Source: UBA3210 sp963610315 (GTDB lineage: Bacteria; Bacillota_I; Bacilli_A; RFN20; CAG-449). Taken from it: a DNA stretch of 64,000 bases. This document shows, piece after piece, positions 54,881 to 60,948 of this stretch. Every line of letters starts with the position of its first letter. Position 1 is the first letter of the stretch. The notes beneath the pieces were generated by a model. It saw only the letters and a list, made by a program, of their open reading frames with translations, was not told where the DNA came from and did no database searches. Position numbers and translations under genes: made by a program. The DNA lies in assembly GCA_963610315.1 (NCBI GenBank), contig CAVDMV010000001.1:62001-126000 (forward strand), read 5' to 3'.

Positions 54881-55150
54881 TTAGTGAACGAATAAGAGTA
54901 ATAAAGCAATTAAGAAAGCGTAAATACCAGTTGTTTCACAAAGTGCACAGCCTAAGATCATTGTTGAACGAATTGAACCAGCTGCTTCTGGATTTCTTGC
55001 GACACCTTCAACACCTGCTTTACAAACGTAACCTTCACCAATACCAGGACCAATACCACCAAGTACTGCAATACCTGAGCCTAATAACGCTAAACCTGCG
55101 CTAAAATATTCATTGTAAGTTGCTGCTTCTGCTAATAAATTTAATAACAT
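54881..55150 (-). CDS. atpE: ATP synthase c subunit (rotor ring), probable Na+ type
   Basis: An 89-residue hairpin of two membrane helices. Glu72 is the ion-binding carboxylate, and Thr73, Thr74 and Tyr77 match Ser66, Thr67 and Tyr70 of the Na+ ring of Ilyobacter tartaricus. Glu39 stands where that ring has Gln32, as in the two-carboxylate Na+ ring described for Fusobacterium. AAGGAGG precedes the ATG. Confidence 0.95.
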   Translation of the reverse strand: MLLNLLAEAATYNEYFSAGLALLGSGIAVLGGIGPGIGEGYVCKAGVEGVARNPEAAGSIRSTMILGCALCETTGIYAFLIALLLLFVH

Positions 55151-55165
55151 TTTTATACCTCCTTG

Positions 55166-55954
55166 TTATTTGTTCATTGCGTTAGTTAAGTTTCTCACTT
55201 CTTCTAACTTAGCAAGACTTTCCTTATATTCTTTTTCTTTTTGATTTGCAATGTCTTCTGGGACTTCATTTTTAATTAAAGCCATTGATAATAATGTAAA
55301 GACAGTGGTTTGAATGTAAGCACTGAAGACATCAAAGTAAGCGTGTAATACTGGAGCGACTATAACAGCAGGAGAAATAAATCCTCCAGCGAATGTTAAG
55401 TGGTTAACTTCAAACGCCCAATATACCATTCTCATAATAACATACCCTGCGACTGCATTACCGAATAAACGGAAAGATAAACTTAGTAATGGAGCCCACA
55501 TTGATAACAAGTTAATCGGTAACATAACCGGAATTGGTTCAATATAACGATGGAAATATTTCCACTTGTTATAGTGTGCAGCAGTTGCATGGATGAGAAT
55601 GAAGGTAGTTAAACCTAATGTAACTGGTATGTATAAATATGAAATTGGTGATTCAAATCCTAATAACCCAATTAACATACTCATGAATAGATAGATATAT
55701 AATCCACCATATACCGCACCAGCAATCTTTTTAAATTGAATACCTAAGTTTTCACCAATTGTTTTGTCAATAAAGGAAACATACATTTCTGCAAGTAACA
55801 TAATCCCTTTTGGCTTCTCTAATGGATCGACTTTCTTCGATTTAAAATAGACAATTAAGCTTAATATTGTAATGATTAGAATAATTCCTAGACTCACAAT
55901 GAGCTCTGCAGGAAATATATCAGTTGAGAATGTAATATCTAATATATTACTCAT
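55166..55954 (-). CDS. atpB: ATP synthase a subunit
   Basis: A 262-residue membrane stator with about six spans. The conserved helix 4 arginine region reads WAPLLSLSFRLFGNAVAGY. It forms the ion half-channels next to the c ring. AAGGAGG precedes the ATG. Confidence 0.95.
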   Translation of the reverse strand: MSNILDITFSTDIFPAELIVSLGIILIITILSLIVYFKSKKVDPLEKPKGIMLLAEMYVSFIDKTIGENLGIQFKKIAGAVYGGLYIYLFMSMLIGLLGFESPISYLYIPVTLGLTTFILIHATAAHYNKWKYFHRYIEPIPVMLPINLLSMWAPLLSLSFRLFGNAVAGYVIMRMVYWAFEVNHLTFAGGFISPAVIVAPVLHAYFDVFSAYIQTTVFTLLSMALIKNEVPEDIANQKEKEYKESLAKLEEVRNLTNAMNK

Positions 55955-56033
55955 AATTGCCTCCTTCTAGATAACCTTGAATATTATAGAATTTTTGAAT
56001 TTATTTTTCTATTAATTTCGAGTTAAAATAAGG

Positions 56034-56468
56034 TTAATTTTCTTCTTTTTTAGCATCTTTTTTCTTAGTGAATTTTTGATTTACTACAACTGATACAATA
56101 ATGTTAATTAAGTATGAAGCAAGTGTCGTTCCCCAAAAGAAAATATTATGTCCTAAGTATTGTAAAAAGATACAAATAAATAAACCAGCAATAAATAAAA
56201 TCATTCTTGAAAAATATAATAAAACTGATAATGTTCTTCTTCTAGCGAATGGTTTTAATAAGAAACCTGTAAAATGATATAAAAGAATGTAATTCAAATT
56301 AGAAACAATGCCACCTAAAAGAAAGCCTAAAGGTATCCACATTTGATTAATAAAAAAGCAAAATGAAGATAAAACAAATAATGTTAAATCAACAATGGAA
56401 CACCATAATAAATTCTTTTTTGCTTCAATTAAATTTTCATTTTCCATAAAAATTCGTCGAGTAGACAT
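56034..56468 (-). CDS. AtpI-like membrane protein at the head of the ATP synthase operon
   Basis: A 144-residue protein with about four hydrophobic spans and short polar ends. The size, topology and place as first gene of the atp operon match AtpI/UncI-type proteins, which help c-ring assembly in other bacteria; sequence in this family is poorly conserved. The start at 56468 is chosen because AAGGAGGG lies 5 bases upstream; a later in-frame ATG has no such site. Confidence 0.7.
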   Translation of the reverse strand: MSTRRIFMENENLIEAKKNLLWCSIVDLTLFVLSSFCFFINQMWIPLGFLLGGIVSNLNYILLYHFTGFLLKPFARRRTLSVLLYFSRMILFIAGLFICIFLQYLGHNIFFWGTTLASYLINIIVSVVVNQKFTKKKDAKKEEN

Positions 56469-56489
56469 CTCGACCCTCCTTCCAATTTA

Positions 56490-56698
56490 TTGATTGTGAA
56501 AGGATTGTCTAACATCCCTCACAGAATCGTACGTGCACTTTTTTATCATGCAGGTTTTCAAGAAAACAATTGTCTTTATTGCCTACGCTTAAACCTTTTC
56601 TCACGACTTTGATTCCAAGACTAGATAATTGTGTCTAATTAGGACTTACAATATTAGGAGTTTCACCTAACTATCTTATTTACACCAAACTCGCGCAC
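56490..56698 (-). ncRNA. Group II intron-like RNA relic in the atp operon leader
   Basis: On the minus strand the segment begins with GTGCG at 56698, the group II 5' consensus. It contains the GGTGAAACTCC-type hairpin found in domain I of bacterial introns. Near its end it has GTGCACGTACGATTC (56524-56538), like the 3' arm of domain V (CACGTACGGTTC). A domain VI-like hairpin follows (56496-56505 with 56514-56522). No reverse transcriptase is present and most of domains I-IV are missing, so it is at best a remnant. The domain V 5' arm pairs poorly. An unrelated structured leader is the alternative. Confidence 0.45.
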
Positions 56699-56709
56699 CG
56701 ACTAGTTTA

Positions 56710-56738
56710 ATTATATATTTTTTAAGAATTTATATAAA
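56710..56738 (-). promoter_or_regulatory. Promoter of the atp operon
   Basis: TATAAT (56710-56715) with TTTATA at 17 bases on the minus strand. The predicted start point falls at about 56703, almost at the 5' end of the structured leader. Confidence 0.45.
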
Positions 56739-56762
56739 GAAAAAAGACACCATAAGGTGTCT
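56737..56762 (-). terminator. Terminator of the tRNA cluster
   Basis: A 7-bp perfect stem (56745-56751 with 56756-56762) with a 4-base loop, followed on the minus strand by TTTTTTCTT. Confidence 0.88.
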
Positions 56763-56773
56763 AAATTTTCTAC

Positions 56774-56864
56774 TGGCGGAGAAACAGAGATTTGAACTCT
56801 GGCGGGGCTTTCACCCCCTAATGGTTTTCAAGACCATCCCCTTCAGCCACTTGGGTATTTCTCC
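56774..56864 (-). tRNA. tRNA-Ser (anticodon UGA)
   Basis: Full cloverleaf of 91 bases with acceptor GGAGAAA/TTTCTCC, an anticodon loop CTTGAAA reading UGA, a long variable arm typical of tRNA-Ser, and an encoded CCA end. Confidence 0.95.
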
Positions 56865-56877
56865 ATGTTAATTAGTT

Positions 56878-56953
56878 TGGTGGACCCTGCAGGACTTGAA
56901 CCTGCAACGACCCGTTTATGAGACGGGGGCTCTAACCATTGAACTAAGGGTCC
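56878..56953 (-). tRNA. tRNA with anticodon CAU, probably tRNA-Ile2
   Basis: A 76-base tRNA with CCA encoded. The acceptor GGACCC/GGGTCC and anticodon loop CTCATAA match Bacillota tRNA-Ile2, whose CAU is lysidine-modified to read AUA. The neighbouring CAU tRNA at 56961-57037 looks like elongator Met. It is not the initiator, because the 1-72 pair is G-C. Confidence 0.8.
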
Positions 56954-56960
56954 TTATAAT

Positions 56961-57037
56961 TGGTGGCGGCAGAGGGGGTCGAACCCTCGACCTGCCGGGT
57001 ATGAGCCGGCCGCTCTAACCAACTGGGCTACACCGCC
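56961..57037 (-). tRNA. tRNA-Met (anticodon CAU, elongator)
   Basis: A 77-base tRNA with CCA encoded. The 5' part GGCGGTGTAGCCCAG closely follows the Bacillus elongator tRNA-Met. The first base pair is G-C, which excludes the initiator. Confidence 0.88.
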
Positions 57038-57065
57038 ATATAAGTCATTCGCTCAATGCCTTATA

Positions 57066-57095
57066 ATAATAACAAACAAATACTATATAAATCAA
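57066..57095 (-). promoter_or_regulatory. Promoter of the tRNA cluster
   Basis: TTGATT and TATTAT are separated by 18 bases on the minus strand, just upstream of the first tRNA. The rest of the gap to 57191 is AT-rich and shows nothing further. Confidence 0.5.
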
Positions 57096-57191
57096 GATAT
57101 TTTTTTAAATTTTAACATTTTTTTTGTAAAATATTGAATTCGCTTAATTAAATTATTAACTTCAAAAAGAAAAATAGATTACATTAATAAG

Positions 57192-57896
57192 TTATTTATT
57201 TCTTCTATTGCCTTTTTCATCTACATATTCAGGATGAAGTTTAACATATTCATCTTCATCACCACATATTAAATAATCACATTTATTTGAATATACTAAA
57301 GTCTCTTTTCTTATTAGTTTCGCTCTGATTAATTCCATTGCTACGTAATCAACATTACATAATGCTGGCATTATTTCTTCTAGAGAGTATTTTTTAGCGA
57401 ATTCTGCAACGGGGCAAGTTGTAAATTCATAATGTATAGGTTTATCCTTATGATAAGGATCTAAAATCATCTTATAATCATTCCATTTGTCACATCTTTT
57501 TTTAGCTTTCTTAAACGCCTTATACATAACTTTTTTATAAATTGGTCTATTATAATTTATAAATTTAGATAAAATTTTAAAAGATGGTAAAAATAAGTTT
57601 TCTTCCATTTCTTCTATTTCACGTAAAGAAGTAACATTTTTACACACTGTATAGTAACACATAAGTGCGAAACAATCATAATTTCCACCTTTAGAATTAT
57701 GAAAGTTCTTTTTACCACCTAAATCTTTATCCCAAGACTTTAAATATGTTAAATATTGATTTTGTACACTTTCCCATATTTTCTCGCATTCATCATCTCC
57801 ATAATGAAGTTTTATCTTTTTAAGAATTTCTCTTTTACAAGCACGAGAATATAAAACATGGTTTTTAAGTTTAATTTTTAATTCACTATCTTTCAT
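57192..57896 (-). CDS. L-2-amino-thiazoline-4-carboxylate hydrolase-like protein
   Basis: A 234-residue soluble protein. The pattern TTCPVAEFAKKYSLEEIMPALCNVDYVAMELI followed by CDYLICGD matches the ATC hydrolase family, in which a conserved Cys and a late CDF motif are typical. Known members open a thiazoline ring toward cysteine; most homologues are untested. The ribosome binding site is weak. It lies alone between mgtE and the tRNAs. Confidence 0.7.
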   Translation of the reverse strand: MKDSELKIKLKNHVLYSRACKREILKKIKLHYGDDECEKIWESVQNQYLTYLKSWDKDLGGKKNFHNSKGGNYDCFALMCYYTVCKNVTSLREIEEMEENLFLPSFKILSKFINYNRPIYKKVMYKAFKKAKKRCDKWNDYKMILDPYHKDKPIHYEFTTCPVAEFAKKYSLEEIMPALCNVDYVAMELIRAKLIRKETLVYSNKCDYLICGDEDEYVKLHPEYVDEKGNRRNK

Positions 57897-57962
57897 AAAA
57901 TTATCTTTTATCTTCCTTATTTATGTATTTATTATAGTTAGATTTAACTAACTTTACAAGAT

Positions 57963-57988
57963 ATTAAAAGCCGTTATTAACGGCCTTT
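57963..57988 (-). terminator. Terminator of mgtE
   Basis: A GC-containing stem (57970-57975 with 57979-57984, extended by A-U and G-U pairs) with a 3-base loop, followed on the minus strand by TTTTAAT. Confidence 0.7.
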
Positions 57989-58007
57989 ACATAAATTTAT
58001 TAAAATA

Positions 58008-59399
58008 TTAGAATAATGCGAAGAATAAGCCAACTAATGTATAATAAATACAAGCTGAACAAATATCATTAATAGTTGTAATCATTGGACCTGAGGCAAC
58101 TGCTGGGTCAATCTTAATTTTCTTAAAGAAAATAGGTAAGATTAAACCTAATACACTAGAAACTGATAAGGCAACAAATAAAGCTACGCCAGCAGAAGCA
58201 GCAACTTTCATGCAATCCATAAAAACGAAAGTATTTTCTTTATCAGTATAAACACCTTCATGTCTAATACATAAGAAAGCTAAAATGACACCAAATGATA
58301 ATAATCCTAATAATACTCCATTAGTTACGCCGATAGTAATTTCTTTACGGGCCATCTTCCAAATTTTCTTTTTAGAAAGATCGTCATCATCATTAATATT
58401 AGTTAAAGTAACAGCAAGAGATTGAGTACCTCCATTACCTGCCATATCGAAAACTACCGATTGGAAAATAACGGCCGCAGAAACAACTGCAATTACTGAT
58501 TCAAAAGCTGAAATAACAGTTGAAACAACTAAACCTAAAAATAAAAGTAAGATTAACCAAGGAATTCTCTTTCTAATTGATGTAAATAAAGATTCGTCTT
58601 TATCTTCAGATGTTAAACCAGCAAGTTTATGCATATCTTCATGAAGTTCATTAGTGACAAGTTCAACTACGTCGTTAGCCGTTAATGCACCAATTACACT
58701 TTCATTATCATCAACAACTGGAATAATCTTTTCGTTATAATCTTTAATATCATTAATGACATCATCGATTTTTGCATGTGCTTGTAAAGCAGGATAAGAA
58801 GTAATTGCTTTAGCCATTAAATCATCACCTTGACGAGCGATAATTAAATCATTTAAGTTTAAAGCACCGACAAATTTGTTATCTTTATCAGTGATGAAAA
58901 TAACTGAAATGTTATCGTTATCACTAGCTTGTTCAATAACTTTTTTCATCGCTTTTTTAACATCATCAGTATCTAAGATAGTAACGTAGTTAGTTGTCAT
59001 TAAAGAACCAACTTCATCATCTTCAAATGATAAAATTAACTTAATATCTTCCTTAACTTCTTTATCTTCAATTAAATTTAAGATTTTTTCTCTATCTTCA
59101 TCTTCCATTTCTTGAAGAGCGTCAACTGCATCGTCTGCATCCATGTTTTCAATGATGTCTGCCGCTTGATCTTCTTTCATGTAGTCTAAGAATTCATCTT
59201 TATCTTCAACATAAGTTAAGATATCAGAAGCTTCTTCTGCACCTAAGATTTTAGTTAGTTCAGCTTTTTCTTCATCACTTAAAAATTCAAATGCGTCCGC
59301 GACGTCAGAATCATGGTAATGAGATAGTTTTTCTTTTTTTTCTGCATTAGAAATATTAGATCTTACAATATCTAAAATTTCTTGAATTAATTCATTCAT
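58008..59399 (-). CDS. mgtE: Magnesium transporter MgtE
   Basis: A 463-residue channel. The N-terminal superhelical domain (1-130) has DMDADDAVDALQEM. Two CBS domains (about 135-255) sense magnesium. Five membrane helices form the C-terminal pore, with the filter region VFDMAGNGGTQSLA. GGAGG lies 5 bases before the ATG. A leader ORF and alternative hairpins lie directly upstream. Confidence 0.97.
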   Translation of the reverse strand: MNELIQEILDIVRSNISNAEKKEKLSHYHDSDVADAFEFLSDEEKAELTKILGAEEASDILTYVEDKDEFLDYMKEDQAADIIENMDADDAVDALQEMEDEDREKILNLIEDKEVKEDIKLILSFEDDEVGSLMTTNYVTILDTDDVKKAMKKVIEQASDNDNISVIFITDKDNKFVGALNLNDLIIARQGDDLMAKAITSYPALQAHAKIDDVINDIKDYNEKIIPVVDDNESVIGALTANDVVELVTNELHEDMHKLAGLTSEDKDESLFTSIRKRIPWLILLLFLGLVVSTVISAFESVIAVVSAAVIFQSVVFDMAGNGGTQSLAVTLTNINDDDDLSKKKIWKMARKEITIGVTNGVLLGLLSFGVILAFLCIRHEGVYTDKENTFVFMDCMKVAASAGVALFVALSVSSVLGLILPIFFKKIKIDPAVASGPMITTINDICSACIYYTLVGLFFALF

Positions 59400-59520
59400 A
59401 TTTTACCTCCATATATAAGAGGCATTTAATATGTACTAAAAATAGACCATGGTAAAAATGCCTCTAAAACCAAGTCTAATAAGTTCTCGCGGTTTCGAAT
59501 TATCCATTTTTACCATCTCC
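59400..59520 (-). promoter_or_regulatory. mgtE leader with mutually exclusive hairpins
   Basis: Segment 1 (59505-59516) pairs perfectly over 12 bases with segment 2 (59449-59460). Segment 3 (59418-59427) pairs perfectly over 10 bases with 59456-59465. The two pairings share 59456-59460, so they cannot coexist. Segment 3 also contains CCTC, able to mask the GAGG of the mgtE ribosome binding site (59406-59409). This is the layout of a translation-coupled attenuator. No M-box is visible. Confidence 0.6.
59436..59507 (-). CDS. 23-residue leader peptide upstream of mgtE
   Basis: A short ORF from an ATG at 59505-59507 to a TAG at 59436-59438. A perfect AGAAAGGAG site lies 9 bases before the ATG. 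The peptide is basic at first (MDNSKPRELIRLGFR) and ends in the hydrophobic GIFTMVYF. Its coding region contains segment 2 of the hairpin system, and its start lies inside segment 1. It begins 31 bases after the stop of the trigger-factor-like gene and ends 36 bases before mgtE. A regulatory leader is inferred. Confidence 0.6.
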   Translation of the reverse strand: MDNSKPRELIRLGFRGIFTMVYF

Positions 59521-59538
59521 TTTCTATTTCAATTTAAA

Positions 59539-60468
59539 TTAATCGTTATTCTTTACTAAGAATTCAGATACCTTGTTACGAGCGATATCTTTCTTCATAT
59601 CTTCTTTATGAGAAGCTAAAGTTGCATCAATTTGTTCTTGAGTTAAGTTGTATTGAGCTTTCATTAAAGCAACTTGAGAATTTAATTCTTCATCAGTAAC
59701 AATAATGTTTTCTAATTTAGCAACTTCATCAAAGATTACATCAATTTTAAATGATTTAATTGCTTCAGGTTTAATTTCTTTCTTGAAATCTTCCATAGTA
59801 GAATTAATCATTTGTAAATAGCCATCAATATTGGAACCATATTGAGCCATCGCTCTATCGTAATAATCAATCATATCTTGCATTTTCTTACTATATTCTT
59901 CTTCAGAAACTTCAATTTCAGAATTTTCTACAATATGATCTAATAATTTTGTTAAATAATCATTTAACATCTTATTTTCTTTTTGTAGATACATTTGATT
60001 TTTTAATTCTTTTTTGAAATCTTCAACAGTTTTCATGCCGTATTGAGCGACGAATTCTTCATTTAATACTGCAGTTTTCTTTTCTTTAACTGCATTAATT
60101 TTACATTTAAAAAGAGCAGGTTTTCCTTTTAAATTTTCTGCTTGATAATTTTCAGGAAAAGTAACATTAACGTCAACATTATCACCTTTTTTATAACCAA
60201 CTAATTGGTCTTCAAAGCCAGGAATGAATGTATTTGAACCAAGTTCAAGATCATATCCTTCACCTTTACCGCCGTCAAAAGCAACGCCGTCACAGAAGCC
60301 TTCAAAATCAATATTAACTACTGAACCTAATTTACTTTTTTCATCAACTTCTTCAAAAGTAGATGCTTGTTTTAACATATTTGCAATTTCAAGTTCTACT
60401 TCTTCGTCTTTAACTTCTTCAGCATGTACTTTGCCTAATTTATTTTCTTTATATTGTCCGATTTTCAT
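59539..60468 (-). CDS. Trigger-factor-like PPIase/chaperone lacking the ribosome-binding domain
   Basis: A 309-residue protein. A short N-terminal linker (1-40) leads into an FKBP-type PPIase domain (about 45-140, VNIDFEGFCDGVAFDGGKGEGY and FIPGFEDQLVGYKKGD), then the long helical trigger factor C-domain. The roughly 110-residue ribosome-binding domain of trigger factor is missing, and an in-frame TAA lies just upstream, so this is not a misplaced start. The ATG at 60466-60468 follows AAAGG. Usual trigger factor is about 430 residues. Confidence 0.8.
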   Translation of the reverse strand: MKIGQYKENKLGKVHAEEVKDEEVELEIANMLKQASTFEEVDEKSKLGSVVNIDFEGFCDGVAFDGGKGEGYDLELGSNTFIPGFEDQLVGYKKGDNVDVNVTFPENYQAENLKGKPALFKCKINAVKEKKTAVLNEEFVAQYGMKTVEDFKKELKNQMYLQKENKMLNDYLTKLLDHIVENSEIEVSEEEYSKKMQDMIDYYDRAMAQYGSNIDGYLQMINSTMEDFKKEIKPEAIKSFKIDVIFDEVAKLENIIVTDEELNSQVALMKAQYNLTQEQIDATLASHKEDMKKDIARNKVSEFLVKNND

Positions 60469-60513
60469 TTTTAAATACCTTTCTTTCAATTAAACATTCG
60501 TCTAACCTAAAAT

Positions 60514-60519
60514 ATTATA
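60514..60519 (-). promoter_or_regulatory. Possible -10 of the trigger-factor-like gene
   Basis: TATAAT on the minus strand lies 45 bases before the ATG; no clear -35 element is present. Confidence 0.35.
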
Positions 60520-60560
60520 TTAGAAACACCACAATAAAAGATAGAAAAAAAATTGATTTT

Positions 60561-60598
60561 AGAAAAAAAGATTGTGTAAGTGTTACCAACTTACACAA
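60561..60598 (-). terminator. Terminator of the hyp operon
   Basis: A 10-bp perfect stem (60572-60581 with 60589-60598) with a 7-base loop, followed on the minus strand by TCTTTTTTTCT. Confidence 0.9.
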
Positions 60599-60603
60599 CC
60601 TAA

Positions 60604-60948
60604 TTAGTCTATTTCAATTTGTTTAATATTAAACTCATTTCCTTTAAGTAAATATGTATTTTCTGAACCACAGAAAGGACAAATTTTGCCATGTTCAACC
60701 GTCGAATATTCTTTTGAACAATTTTCACAGAAAGTTATCGCTTTAATAATCTCTACTTTAAGTTCACAGTTTTCAAGTTCGACATGTTTTTTTCTTGCCC
60801 AATTCCAGCAATCAATTAATAAATCTGGAACGACAGTTGAAACTTCTCCAAGTTCAATAATTACGCGGTCAACGTGAGCGATATTATTCTTATGAGCAAT
60901 CGAAACTACATGATCTACTACGTGGAAAGTTACACCTAATTCATGCAT
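60604..60948 (-). CDS. hypA: Hydrogenase nickel incorporation protein HypA
   Basis: A 114-residue metallochaperone that delivers nickel during [NiFe] hydrogenase maturation, with HypB. The nickel-binding N-terminus MHE is present, and the zinc domain has Cys74/Cys77 and Cys90/Cys93. The ATG overlaps the stop of the upstream flavoprotein gene (TAATG). Related proteins also serve urease in some species, but none is visible. Confidence 0.93.
   Translation of the reverse strand: MHELGVTFHVVDHVVSIAHKNNIAHVDRVIIELGEVSTVVPDLLIDCWNWARKKHVELENCELKVEIIKAITFCENCSKEYSTVEHGKICPFCGSENTYLLKGNEFNIKQIEID

Noticed and set aside
56469..56735. SRP RNA, 6S RNA, RNase P RNA or tmRNA in the atp leader
   Set aside because: None of the conserved cores of these RNAs is visible; the best resemblance is to group II intron ends.
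56878..56953. Initiator tRNA-Met
   Set aside because: The first acceptor pair is G-C, not the C-A mismatch of bacterial initiators, and the anticodon arm lacks the three G-C pairs typical of the initiator.
59400..59538. M-box (ykoK) magnesium riboswitch before mgtE
   Set aside because: The region is too short and lacks the conserved M-box core; it holds the leader ORF and switching hairpins instead.
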